Of a stretch of DNA of 64,000 nucleotides, positions 25,703 to 34,492 are shown one piece after another. Both the position numbers and the translations under genes were made by a program. Positions within the stretch are counted from its first letter, which is position 1; every line of letters begins with the position of its first letter. The notes beneath the pieces are model-generated. The model saw nothing but the letters and a program-made list of their open reading frames with translations, ran no database searches and was not told the origin of the DNA. Where the stretch lies: positions 6,910-70,909 of the forward strand of contig CAYUCC010000022.1 of the NCBI GenBank assembly GCA_964443225.1, written 5' to 3'. Origin of the DNA: SSC4 sp964443225. Lineage in GTDB: Bacteria > Chloroflexota > Anaerolineae > SSC4 > Amarolineaceae.

Positions 25703-28700
25703 TCATATCTCATAGCTTACGGCACTCGACGCCATACCCCGCCCCATCTCCTCCATCACCCAACCCACCGCCTCCGCCACCGTCATCCCCTGACCCTCCT
25801 CCCACGCCCGGGCAAACGCCGGCTCGGCGAGCTGCGCGGTCAAATGCGACACAAGCTCCGCATACGCATGGCGGTCGGCGGGCGCCAGTACGGCACCGGC
25901 CGCCTCACGCTGCGCCGTCGTCAGCGCCAGCAGCCGCACCGCCAGCGCTGACTCACCCCAGGCGCTCAGCACTGCAGCCAGGCCATCGAGACACGCCACA
26001 ATGCCGCCCTGGTCCCCTACCTCACGCGACAGCACGAGCCCGCGCTGAAAACAGGCCTGCGACGCCGGCAGGTCATGCCGGGCATAGGCGACGTGGCCGA
26101 GATTGGCCAGGTTCACGGCAACGCGCCCCTGGCTGTCCAACCGGCTGAACAGATCCAGGCTCTCCCGATAGGCACGCTCGGCCTGGTCGTAGTCCCGCTG
26201 GCAGCGTGCCACATCTCCCAACACATTGAGCGTGAGCGCCGTCAGCCAGCGATCGTCGACCTCGCGCTGGATGGCCACCGCCTGCTCCAGCCGCCCACGC
26301 GCCAGGGGACACTGCGCCTGCGTGTAAGCCCAAACACCCAGCCCGTACAAGGCCAGACCCATACCCCAACGATCCCCGGTGGCTTCGAAGAAGTGCAGGC
26401 TCTCGTCGAGCGCCACCTGGGCATCCGGTTCACCCGCCATTGCACCGACGTAACCGGTCCGGAACAACGCCAACGCCAATCCCCAGTCATCCCCGATCTG
26501 CCGGAATAGGCCCTGGCTCTCTTCCAGCCAGCGCCGCGCCGTCGCACGATCGCCCACCTGCTCCGCCGTCCTGCCCAGGATACTCAGCGCATACGCCAGG
26601 CCGCTGGTCTCGCCCACCGCCCGCCACAGCCCGACGCTTTCCACCAGGCTGGCGTGCGCCTCGGCATAAATACCCTGGTACCAGTCCAGTACACCCAGGC
26701 TGTACAGCAGTTTGGCCTGCAGACGCGGGGGCAGGGCATCACGCTGGTCCAGCGCGGTCTTCAGCCAGGCCCGCCCCTCCGTCCCGTGCCCGCATCGATG
26801 CCAGAAGCGCCGCAGGGCGCTGCTCAGACGGGCAACGGCCACGTGATCACCCTGCGCCTGCGCCCAGCTCAACGCGCCCCGGATGTTGTCGTGATCCTGC
26901 TCCAGCCGCATTAACCACACGCCCTGGGCCGCGCTGCGCAGCTCGGGTTCGGCGGTTTCGGCCAGGGCCACGAAGTAGGCCAGGTGGCACTGCGCCGTGT
27001 CATCGAACTGGCCCGCGGCCCGCAGCTTCTCCATTGCAAAAGGGCGTACCAGGTTGTGCAGGTTGTAACCGCCGTCAGCCTCCCGCTGCAGCAGCGATTT
27101 GTCGATCAGCGCCCGCAGCACAGGCAGGGTGGCCCCCGCGATCGCAAAGGCGGCGTCGGCCTGGAACCCGCCGCACAAAACCGCCAGGCGGCTGAACACG
27201 TGACTCTCGTCAGGCGAAAGGAGCTGCCAGGCATGCGCCAGGAGGGCCCGGACGCTGGTGTGGCGGGCAGGGACGTCCCGCCAGCGAGTCTCCAGGACAC
27301 GCAGATCCTGAACCAGTGCGGCGGCGACCTCGGGCAAGGATTGCTCACGCACCACCGCGGCGGCAAGCTCCAACGCCAGCGGCAGGCCTCCCACCAGGTG
27401 GCAAATGGTGACCACCGCCTGGGCATCGGCCGCGCTCAACACCGGCCGGCCCTGCGCTGGCTGGATGCGCTGCAAGAGGAGGCTGGCGGCGCTGAACCGG
27501 TGCAGGTCAGCGACCGCCGCCGGTGGGCAGCGCAGCCCATGCACCTCGAACAGCCACTCCGCCTGCAGCGCCAGGCGAACCTGCGAGGTCACCAGCAACG
27601 TCAGCCCGGGTGCATGCTGCAGCAGCTCGACCAGCAGCCCGCTACCCGCCGCGAGATGCTCGAAGTTGTCGAGGATGAGCAGCAGTTCGCGGGGATGCAG
27701 GTAGGCACGCAGCTGCTCGAACGGCGGACGCTGCCCCTGCACGGGAATGTCCAGCGCAGCCAGGATGGCGGGTGCCAGGAAATCGACCGAAGGTGCGGCC
27801 TCGAGCGGCACAAACACCACGCCGTCTTCGAAGATCGCGGCCTGCTGTACCGCCGCAGCCAGTGCCAGCCGCGTCTTGCCGACACCCCCCGGACCATGGA
27901 GGGTGATCAGGCGGTGGGCACGGTTGGCCAGCAGCTCACCTAACTGGGCCAGTTCCTCCTCCCGGCCGACCAGCGGTGTCGGTGGGGAGGGCAGGGATAC
28001 CGCCGGCACTGCGCGTGGTGCCGCATCAGAGGCCAGGGGCAGTGTGCCATCGCGGATGCGCAGATACAGGGCCGTCGTCTGCGCATCGGGCGCGACGTCG
28101 AGCTCGTGGGCCAGGGTGCGGCGGCAGATTTCGTATTGGTGCAGGGCCGCGCTGCGCTGGCCGCTGCGTGCCAGCAGCTCCATCAGGCTGCGGTGGGTTT
28201 CCTCACGCCAGGGATCGAGTTCGAGGATGCGCGTCAGCATGCAGCGGACGTGCTGTGGCATGGTGCGCCGGCCGTAATAACCAACCAGGTGCGTCAACGC
28301 ATCCAGCATCGCACGGTGCAGGCGCTCGCGCTGCACCACGGCCCATTCCTCGAAGGACGCACCATCGGCCACACTCAACCCGGCGAGGAAATCACCGCGA
28401 TAGAGCGCCACCGCCACCTCCAGCCGCGCAGCACATGGCGGGCAGCGGTCGATGTGGCGGTGAGAGTGGGCGGCGGTCGTCGCAACCAGGTCGGTGAACG
28501 CAGTCACGTCCAGCGTGTACGTGCTGCCCGCGTTGAACTGGACCGCGTCACGTGTGATGTGCAGATAAGCCGGGGAGGCGGTCGCATCGCCAATCGCCTG
28601 GCGCACGTCGGCCAGGGCCTGGCGCAGGTTGGTGCGGGCGGCATCATGCGGCAGATCGGGCCATAACAGACCGACCAGGTTGTCGCGTGCGTGAGCACGA

Positions 28701-28822
28701 TCGGCCTCGACCGCCAGGTAAGCCAGCAGCGCCCGCGCTTTGTGGTAGACGAAAGGGGCAGCCTGTGTCCCGTCCAACAGAACCTGGAAGGGACCCAACA
28801 GGGAAATGGATAGGTGTGTCAT
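25703..28822 (-). CDS. AfsR/SARP-like transcriptional regulator with BTAD, NB-ARC and TPR domains
   Basis: The 1039-residue protein has an OmpR-type winged helix (ISLLGPFQVLLDG to NLRQALADVRQAIG, about 1-90), a bacterial transcriptional activator domain (about 100-255, with FLAGLSVADGASFEEW), an NB-ARC-type ATPase with Walker A LHGPGGVGKTRLAL, Walker B ELLLILDNFEHL and GLPLALEL, and a C-terminal array of TPRs to about residue 960. This is a STAND-family, ATP-driven switch that activates transcription when a ligand or partner is sensed by the TPRs. No target operon can be read. It points away from the following small gene across a repeat-bearing gap and converges on hicB. Confidence 0.9.
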   Translation of the reverse strand: MTHLSISLLGPFQVLLDGTQAAPFVYHKARALLAYLAVEADRAHARDNLVGLLWPDLPHDAARTNLRQALADVRQAIGDATASPAYLHITRDAVQFNAGSTYTLDVTAFTDLVATTAAHSHRHIDRCPPCAARLEVAVALYRGDFLAGLSVADGASFEEWAVVQRERLHRAMLDALTHLVGYYGRRTMPQHVRCMLTRILELDPWREETHRSLMELLARSGQRSAALHQYEICRRTLAHELDVAPDAQTTALYLRIRDGTLPLASDAAPRAVPAVSLPSPPTPLVGREEELAQLGELLANRAHRLITLHGPGGVGKTRLALAAAVQQAAIFEDGVVFVPLEAAPSVDFLAPAILAALDIPVQGQRPPFEQLRAYLHPRELLLILDNFEHLAAGSGLLVELLQHAPGLTLLVTSQVRLALQAEWLFEVHGLRCPPAAVADLHRFSAASLLLQRIQPAQGRPVLSAADAQAVVTICHLVGGLPLALELAAAVVREQSLPEVAAALVQDLRVLETRWRDVPARHTSVRALLAHAWQLLSPDESHVFSRLAVLCGGFQADAAFAIAGATLPVLRALIDKSLLQREADGGYNLHNLVRPFAMEKLRAAGQFDDTAQCHLAYFVALAETAEPELRSAAQGVWLMRLEQDHDNIRGALSWAQAQGDHVAVARLSSALRRFWHRCGHGTEGRAWLKTALDQRDALPPRLQAKLLYSLGVLDWYQGIYAEAHASLVESVGLWRAVGETSGLAYALSILGRTAEQVGDRATARRWLEESQGLFRQIGDDWGLALALFRTGYVGAMAGEPDAQVALDESLHFFEATGDRWGMGLALYGLGVWAYTQAQCPLARGRLEQAVAIQREVDDRWLTALTLNVLGDVARCQRDYDQAERAYRESLDLFSRLDSQGRVAVNLANLGHVAYARHDLPASQACFQRGLVLSREVGDQGGIVACLDGLAAVLSAWGESALAVRLLALTTAQREAAGAVLAPADRHAYAELVSHLTAQLAEPAFARAWEEGQGMTVAEAVGWVMEEMGRGMASSAVSYEI

Positions 28823-28937
28823 GTCCGGGGTGCCTCCGGGATGAGGACAAGGGTCGCATTAGTGGATAACCTGCCACGACAGTAGCCATTGATCGAGCGT
28901 AATCGATGGCTATGCTAAAAACAAGTGACCCGGTGGG

Positions 28938-28992
28938 ACGATTAGGAGTACGAGTACCGTCCTAATCGTACTCGTACTCGTACTCGTACTCG
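28938..28992. repeat. Inverted repeat and hexamer tandem repeat upstream of the AfsR-like gene
   Basis: Arms 28938-28947 and 28960-28969 (acgattagga and its complement) form a 10-bp perfect stem with a 12-nt loop. The right arm runs into four copies of TCGTAC at 28966-28989 plus a partial unit to 28992. It lies ~115 bp upstream of the regulator start on its promoter side. A protein-binding or structural role is possible. Nothing else gene-like was seen from 28823 to 29285. Confidence 0.8.
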
Positions 28993-29158
28993 ATCGTTGC
29001 CGCGGGAATGTGTACCGATCCTGCCGCCTTATGAGCGCAGATTAGTGACAAAATCCAAACCAGCAGAGAACCGGATTTGTTAGCGCCTATTATACACCAG
29101 TTCACGCGGGTGTCTACTACGATTGTCTTACGATTGGATGTCAGAATGGGGGTAGGGA

Positions 29159-29241
29159 GTACTGTCAACGGATTCGGGGAACGGATTGAGCGGATTCGGG
29201 GAACGGATTACTGTCAACGCGGGTGGGACCGTGTCCCACCC
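29159..29241. repeat. Short duplicated motif and 8-bp hairpin
   Basis: The motif ggattcggggaacggatt occurs twice in tandem, bracketed by ctgtcaac on both sides, between 29159 and 29220. A related copy lies at about 34238-34265. Immediately after, 29221-29228 and 29234-29241 pair as gggtggga/tcccaccc with a 5-nt loop. This looks like a dispersed repeat family ahead of the small gene at 29286. Confidence 0.75.
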
Positions 29242-29285
29242 CTGGGAGCGGATTTCGACGCCCGGCGGTAGAATATGGAACCGAA

Positions 29286-29486
29286 ATGAGCAGACGACAC
29301 TACCTGGCTTACCTGGTTCGGCTGTGGCGGGAGGAGGGCAGCGACGCCACCGCCTGGCGGGCGTCGGTCGAGGACCCCCACACCGCCGAACGGCGCGGGT
29401 TCCCCGATTTGGCGCGCCTGTTCGAGTTTCTGCGCCAGCAGACGGAGGTCTCGTCGCACGAACGCAGCGATGAGGAGTCGGTCTGA
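29286..29486 (+). CDS. Small conserved hypothetical protein (Chloroflexota type)
   Basis: ATG 29286 opens a 66-residue protein: YLAYLVRLWREEGSDATAWR, then ASVEDPHTAERRGFPDLARL and FEFLRQQ. I recognise this composition as a small protein repeatedly seen in Chloroflexota genomes, where the 'WRASxEDPHTGERRGF' core is conserved; its function is unknown. There is no signal peptide. An in-frame ATG at 29223 would add an unlikely leader through the hairpin repeat. Confidence 0.65.
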   Translation: MSRRHYLAYLVRLWREEGSDATAWRASVEDPHTAERRGFPDLARLFEFLRQQTEVSSHERSDEESV

Positions 29487-29679
29487 AATTCCCTGCATTG
29501 TCATTGCTCAAACCAGATTCGCCGGTACTACTACGTTTGTCTTACGCGCCGGTGATATCGTTGAGCAGGCACTGGGTGTCTTTATCGTTTCCCGGACCAA
29601 ATCGGTGCACTGTCGACTCACTACATGACGATTCATCCTGGAAATGAGACCGAACTACAGATATGAAAGGATATTGACA

Positions 29680-30414
29680 ATGGTTTCGAAGCGTTTGCGG
29701 TTCATTATCTTGATCGGGATGGCCGGCCTGTTGCTGCTGCTGCCTGCCAGCTCCCTGGCGGCCGGCCCCCCACCGGCACAGGGCGTGCGCATGACACCGA
29801 TCGGTCACCCGACGTGGTCGCCAGCCGATTTTCACCTGTTTTCTGCGCCGATTGGCACGGCGGCTTCGGGCTATGTCGAGTTTGGCGAGACGGCGCTGGC
29901 TATTCTGCCGCCGCCCAACCATGAGGCCCACCCGATCCTGATGGTCGGTCCGGGTGCGCCACATGCACCGCCGTATACCTCTGAGATGGCGGCGGGCGTC
30001 GCGGCGCAGGGCTATCATCAGGGGGTGCGTTTTAGGGGGTCCGAATACTCCGAGGGTATGGGCGTTTTCCTGGTGTGGATGAATGTGCCTGCGCCGGGTA
30101 CGACCGGTTCCTCACCCGATTTTACGTCGGGCCCCATCATCGCCAACGCGCTCTTCCCAATCCACGTCGAGGCGATCACCAACCGCAACGGTCGCATCTT
30201 CAACCCTTACGTGTTCAGCGGTGACGTACCGGCTCTGAACACGGTGGGTTTCTCGGTCGATGGTGCCAGCCATTTCCCGATGTACATCGCCGACAATGCC
30301 GATTTCGGTCCAACGGGTACGGTGATGCGCGGCAGTTACCAATACGTCATCACGATGGTGGATACCACTGGCAACGGTTGGCGCATCGAAGCGCACTTCG
30401 CCTTAGCACCCTGA
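29680..30414 (+). CDS. Secreted protein of unknown function
   Basis: I chose ATG 29680, with gaaagga about 9 nt upstream, over ATG 29644. The 244-residue product has a clear signal peptide (LRFIILIGMAGLLLLLPASSLAA) and then a beta-rich, Gly/Pro-rich body without Cys. No catalytic motif is recognisable. Segments such as GHPTWSPADFHLFSAPIG and FSVDGASHFPMYI are distinctive but unknown to me. It probably functions outside the cell. It stands alone, with repeats on both sides. Confidence 0.6.
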   Translation: MVSKRLRFIILIGMAGLLLLLPASSLAAGPPPAQGVRMTPIGHPTWSPADFHLFSAPIGTAASGYVEFGETALAILPPPNHEAHPILMVGPGAPHAPPYTSEMAAGVAAQGYHQGVRFRGSEYSEGMGVFLVWMNVPAPGTTGSSPDFTSGPIIANALFPIHVEAITNRNGRIFNPYVFSGDVPALNTVGFSVDGASHFPMYIADNADFGPTGTVMRGSYQYVITMVDTTGNGWRIEAHFALAP

Positions 30415-30553
30415 GCGCAGCCCTTTCGCCTGGGTCCGACAGACTGGTAAGCAAATGGGCCACCAGGGCACGAACACCGTATCAGACCTGGTGGCTTTGT
30501 GTCTTCCAAGAAGCTCCTCGGTGGTCGGAGACGGTTTGATCGTTGGGGGCGTC

Positions 30554-30630
30554 GTGCCGCACCTGGGTTCCAACGCCGAAGGAATCTTGCCTGGCAGAGA
30601 TCATTCGGCGTTGGAACCAGGGTGCGGCAC
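30554..30630. repeat. 27-bp imperfect inverted repeat between secreted protein and GT-C genes
   Basis: Arms 30554-30580 and 30604-30630 pair with 25 of 27 bases around a 23-nt loop. The arms begin gtgccgcacc and end gtgcggcac. It is the only structure seen in the 30415-30756 gap and could be a miniature element or a transcript-end hairpin. No T-tract follows. Confidence 0.8.
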
Positions 30631-30756
30631 TCCTCGATCGATGATTCGGACTGCCCGCGGTGCGCAATTCTGTTAGGGCCGATTGCCGATCTCCGCCGCT
30701 CATGGTAGAATCACCCCGCACAGCCTCTCAGCAAACTCACCGGTGAAACGAGACGC

Positions 30757-32565
30757 GTGAACCACAGCCACATCCCATCCAATATGCCACCGCAGGTGAT
30801 GGCACTGCCCCCGACGCGTGCGCGTGTGGCCGTTGGCGCCGGCCTGGTCGGGCTTCTGACCCTGGTGATCGTGCACACCGTGTGGGCCTGGCGTTATTTT
30901 CCCATGCTCTTGGGCGACCAGGGGTGGTACCTGCAGGTCGCCGCGCGTCTCAGCCAGGGGGAAGTGCTGTATCGCGACGTGGCCTGGGCGTATGGCCCGC
31001 TGCCGGTGCAGTTCCTGGCCGCGCTGCTGCGCACGCTGGGACCCAATGCCGGGCTGGCGTCGGCTGTCAACGGCGCGCTGGCGGCAGCGTCCCTGCTGCT
31101 GACCTATCTGGCGCTGCGTGGCCTGCTGCGGCCAGGCGCCGCCCTCGGGTTCACGGCATTTGCTGCCATTGCCGGCCCCTACGTGGGCGGTGACCTGATC
31201 CGACTGCATCTCGCGGCCTACAGCCAGGCCGTAACCTGGGGCATGACCCTGAGCCTGGCCGCGCTCGTGGCCGTCATCCGCTGGCAGCAGACCGCGCGGT
31301 GGGCGTGGGTGGTCGCAGCCGGCGGTCTCGCTGCGCTGGCCTTTCTCAGCAAACCCGAGTTCGGCCTCAGCGCGGCCGGCGCGGTTGTGGCTGTGCTGTT
31401 GGCCGGCCGTGCGCCCTGGCGTGCCTGGGCGAGCTGCTGCGCCGGTGGCAGCCTGGTGCTGCTGATAGGCTTCGGCTGGCAGGCAGATGTTTCGGGGTGG
31501 GAGGCGCTGGAGCGCGGCTACCTCGGTTATGATATGGTCAGCCAGGGACGCTTTTGGGGCGCGGCGGTTGGTTCGCGGCGCTGGCTGGCCAGCCTGGCCT
31601 GCGCGTGGCTGGGGATCGGTGGGCTGTGGGTCGCGTGGCGGGTGCGCCGGTGGCGAGGCCTGGCTGTAGTCGGTGCCGTTGGTCTGTTGATCCTGGCGCT
31701 CGCCTTGATGGTGCCGGTTTTCGGGGAAGCCGGTTCTTCCGGCGCACCGGCGCTGGGTGTGACGCTGGGCCGCATCCTGCAGTGGCTGGCGGCGGTGCCC
31801 TGGGCGCTGCTGACGCCCATTCTGCTTCTGGCAGCCTGGTCAGCGCTGCGGCGTCACGCCCCGCCGGCCTGGTGGGGGTTGTGGGCTTTTGCAGTTCTGA
31901 CCAACGCCCGGCTGCTGCTCACCGGGTACAGCCTGGGCGTGGCGATTGCGCCGGCGCTGGCGGTGCTGTGGTGGCTGTTGTCCGCTACTAACCGGCAGCC
32001 GGCTGCGCAAGCGCCTGGTGATGCACCGGCCTGGCCGAGTTGGGCTTGGATGGTGCTGGTCAGTCTGGCGCTGGTCAACCTGCTGGGGCAGGCGCTGACA
32101 CCTGGCATTGCATTCAACACCCCGCGGCGCTGGTTTGACACGACGTTAGGTCCGATTGCTGTGCCGGAGTCGCGCCTGGCCGCCGAAATGGCCGCCATCC
32201 AGGCCGGGCTGGCTCAGCACCTGGCGCCTGGTGAACCCATCTTTGCCACCGGTTGGGGACCGGGTTGGTACCTGCTCAGCGGTCACGCCAACCCCACTGC
32301 GTTCGATGCCGTGTTACGCGGCCTGGGCACCGGCGGTGCTGAAGCACAACAATTGCAGGCGACCCTGCTCGGACAACCGCCGGCCGCGGTGCTCGTGCCG
32401 GTGGCGCAGTGGCTGCCCGCGCCACCCGGCGCGCCACGCGGCCGCGATCTCGATGCCGCTGCGGTGCGCAGCGGGCTGGCCGCGTGGTGGGACCAGCTGG
32501 GCAGTGCGTACACGCCGGCCCCCTTCGACGAGCAAACGCACTGGGTCGTGCTGTGGCGGCGGTGA
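30757..32565 (+). CDS. GT-C-type polytopic membrane protein (glycosyltransferase 39-like)
   Basis: The 602-residue protein starts at GTG 30757 (ATG 30784 is an alternative). After a first membrane helix it has DQGWYLQVAARLSQGEVLYR followed by DVAWAYGPLPVQF, the acidic first loop that carries the catalytic Asp in GT-C enzymes of the PMT/ArnT group. About ten hydrophobic helices follow, then a soluble C-terminal domain. Such proteins transfer sugars from polyprenyl-phosphate donors on the outer face of the membrane. The acceptor is unknown. A related gene follows in the same direction after 37 nt. Confidence 0.75.
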   Translation: MNHSHIPSNMPPQVMALPPTRARVAVGAGLVGLLTLVIVHTVWAWRYFPMLLGDQGWYLQVAARLSQGEVLYRDVAWAYGPLPVQFLAALLRTLGPNAGLASAVNGALAAASLLLTYLALRGLLRPGAALGFTAFAAIAGPYVGGDLIRLHLAAYSQAVTWGMTLSLAALVAVIRWQQTARWAWVVAAGGLAALAFLSKPEFGLSAAGAVVAVLLAGRAPWRAWASCCAGGSLVLLIGFGWQADVSGWEALERGYLGYDMVSQGRFWGAAVGSRRWLASLACAWLGIGGLWVAWRVRRWRGLAVVGAVGLLILALALMVPVFGEAGSSGAPALGVTLGRILQWLAAVPWALLTPILLLAAWSALRRHAPPAWWGLWAFAVLTNARLLLTGYSLGVAIAPALAVLWWLLSATNRQPAAQAPGDAPAWPSWAWMVLVSLALVNLLGQALTPGIAFNTPRRWFDTTLGPIAVPESRLAAEMAAIQAGLAQHLAPGEPIFATGWGPGWYLLSGHANPTAFDAVLRGLGTGGAEAQQLQATLLGQPPAAVLVPVAQWLPAPPGAPRGRDLDAAAVRSGLAAWWDQLGSAYTPAPFDEQTHWVVLWRR

Positions 32566-32602
32566 CCACAGGAGCGGCATTGACAGACCAGGAACAGGTG
32601 TG

Positions 32603-34234
32603 ATGACACCGAACCGACGTAAACTGTGGATTGTTTTGCCCGCTGTCTTGCTGGCCGGGTTGGGCGCGCTGGCGCTTTACCTGTATTATGCAGTGACGAC
32701 GGTGGGCGGTTTGGGCTTTCCGCTCGACGACAGCTGGATCCACACGCAGATTGCACGCAACCTGGCAACCGGGCAGGGGTGGTCGTTCAATCCCGGTGAG
32801 CCCACCGGGGCGAGTACCGCGCCGCTTTGGGTGATGCTGCTGGCGTTGGTGTATGTGATGCCGTTGGGCGATCCCATAACCGGCATCAAGGTGTTGGGGA
32901 GTCTGCTCTACCTGGCAGATATCGTCTTGATTGCGCTGCTGGCGTGGCGCGTGGCCGAAGACTGGCGGGTGGCATTGATCGCCGGCGTCTTGGCAGCCTG
33001 GCAGCCGGCCTTCGTCTGGGGTGCGCTGTCAGGCATGGAGACGCCGCTGTACCTGCTGTTCGTTCTGCTAGGTCTGCTCGGGCTGTTGGGCGCCGAACGA
33101 CGGGGCGCACGCAGTGCCTACCTGGGAACGCTCTGCCTCACCCTGGCTGGTTGGGCCAGGCCGGAAGTGTGGCTGCTGCTGCCCGTCGGCTGGGGTTACT
33201 TGATCTGGCAGCGACGCGAGGTGCCGGGCGGCCGCGGGTGGCTGCACGTGGGCATTGCATCCGCCGGCGTTGGGACGTACCTGCTCTTCAACCTGGCCAC
33301 CTGGGGACATCCGCTGCCAGCAACGTGGTACGCCAAAACTGCGTTTGGCCGGGGTAACGAACCTTTCGATCTTGCGTACCGCATGCTGCACTTCGCCAGC
33401 CAATTCATGTCCAGCATTCGCCTGGCGGTCTATGCGCAGAACCAGGTGCTCGTCGTGATGATGGCATTGGGCTGCGTGGCCGCATGGCAGAAGGGGGACA
33501 CGCGGTGGCGCCGGGTGATGCTGCTGCTGGCCGTCGCCCTGGCTGGCATCATGGCGGCGGCCCTGGCGGACCTGGGCAGCATCGGACTGCAGAACTACCG
33601 GCGTGCCGCCCACGTTTTGGCCGTGATGAATGTGCTGGTGGCGCTCGGTGCGGTCGCGTTGTGGGATAGTTTGCGCCTGGGTGTGCGTGGGCTGCCGGCC
33701 GTCTCGCCGCGCCCCACCGCAGAAGCGAAGGGGCCAGGCCCATCGCCCCCCATGAGCCGGCCGGCCATCGTGGTGGCGCTCGGACTGGCAGCACTGGCAC
33801 TCGCCATGCAGCTGGCGGGCTTGAATGTGGAAGCCAAACTGTATGCCAACGATGTGCGCAGCATCAACCAGGGCGACGTGGCGGCCGCGCGCTGGCTGGC
33901 GAACAATACTGCGCCGGACGCTACCGTGGCCGCCAACGACATCGGCGCCATGGCCTATTTTGGAGGACGGCGGATTGTCGACCTGGTGGGGTTGGCCAGC
34001 CCTGAGGTGATCGACGTACTCAGGTCGACGCCGCGCGCGTCGCCGGCGCGCGAACACCAGCTGAAGGACTTGCTTGTCGCGCGGGGTGTCGATTACGTGG
34101 TGATCTTTCCGGAATGGTTCCCTACCCTGGCGCAGGATCCGGCCCTGGTCGAGGTCGCGCGATTCACCGTGCCTGGTGCTACCATGCTGGCGCGCGAGCT
34201 GGTGGTGGTGTATGGAGTAGGGAGCACGGAGTAG
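32603..34234 (+). CDS. Second GT-C-type membrane protein
   Basis: I chose ATG 32603 (543 residues) because the open frame further upstream overlaps the preceding gene out of frame. The N-terminal helix is followed by GFPLDDSWIHTQIARNLATG and FNPGEPTGASTAPLW, a GT-C first loop with paired Asp residues. There are about ten membrane helices. The C-terminal part (APDATVAANDIGAMAYFGGR, DLVGLASPEVID, YVVIFPEWFP) is typical of this class in Chloroflexota. The last seven codons before TAG 34232-34234 come from a GGAGTAGGG-type dispersed repeat. It probably forms a pair with the upstream gene in surface glycan or glycolipid assembly. Confidence 0.75.
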   Translation: MTPNRRKLWIVLPAVLLAGLGALALYLYYAVTTVGGLGFPLDDSWIHTQIARNLATGQGWSFNPGEPTGASTAPLWVMLLALVYVMPLGDPITGIKVLGSLLYLADIVLIALLAWRVAEDWRVALIAGVLAAWQPAFVWGALSGMETPLYLLFVLLGLLGLLGAERRGARSAYLGTLCLTLAGWARPEVWLLLPVGWGYLIWQRREVPGGRGWLHVGIASAGVGTYLLFNLATWGHPLPATWYAKTAFGRGNEPFDLAYRMLHFASQFMSSIRLAVYAQNQVLVVMMALGCVAAWQKGDTRWRRVMLLLAVALAGIMAAALADLGSIGLQNYRRAAHVLAVMNVLVALGAVALWDSLRLGVRGLPAVSPRPTAEAKGPGPSPPMSRPAIVVALGLAALALAMQLAGLNVEAKLYANDVRSINQGDVAAARWLANNTAPDATVAANDIGAMAYFGGRRIVDLVGLASPEVIDVLRSTPRASPAREHQLKDLLVARGVDYVVIFPEWFPTLAQDPALVEVARFTVPGATMLARELVVVYGVGSTE

Positions 34235-34321
34235 GGGGAACGGATTGCTGTCAACGGATTCGGGGATTGGGGGTTGGGGGTTAGGGATTGGGGGTTGGGG
34301 GTTAGGGATTGGGGGTTGGGG
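34212..34321. repeat. Dispersed GGAGTAGGG repeat and G-rich 21-bp minisatellite
   Basis: ggagtagggagcacggagta at about 34214-34233 resembles, in reverse, the sequence at 62304-62334. It includes the stop of the upstream gene. The motif ctgtcaacggattcgggg also seen near 29160 follows. Then a 21-bp unit (gggattgggggttggggg plus tta) is repeated 2.8 times at 34263-34321. Runs of five G make G-quadruplexes likely on this strand. Confidence 0.85.
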
Positions 34322-34380
34322 ATCGAGGGGAGCGCTGCGGTCGATGGCCCGGCGGTGGACACCGTGACTCGGGAAAGATG

Positions 34381-34418
34381 GCGAGGCGTGCTGCATCTGG
34401 GGATGCAGCACGCCTCGC
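34381..34418. terminator. 17-bp perfect hairpin between convergent genes
   Basis: Arms 34381-34397 and 34402-34418 pair without mismatch around tggg. It lies between the + strand GT-C gene and the minus-strand esterase, so a bidirectional transcript-end role is likely, although no T-tract follows on either strand. Confidence 0.7.
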
Positions 34419-34492
34419 TCGATGTGCTTTGGTGCCCAGGCTATTTGCGTGGCAGGTTGAGTGGATGATCCCGACCTGCCCGAACGAAGTGG

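Larger units (their letters stand above)
29115..29546 (+). repeat. Pair of 18-bp direct repeats flanking a small gene
   Basis: tactacgattgtcttacg at 29115-29132 and tactacgtttgtcttacg at 29529-29546 differ at one base and flank the 66-codon gene at 29286. The spacing is 414 bp. They may be ends of a small element or a dispersed intergenic repeat. A third copy was not found by eye. Confidence 0.7.

Noticed and set aside
25703..28822. Two overlapping + strand frames opposite the AfsR-like gene
   Set aside because: They are antisense, Pro/Arg- or Gln-rich products of a high-GC coding strand; the minus-strand protein has complete domain signatures.
33068..34411. 447-codon minus-strand frame with NPQPPIP repeats
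   Set aside because: It is antisense to a GT-C membrane gene and the proline repeats are the translation of the G-rich minisatellite.
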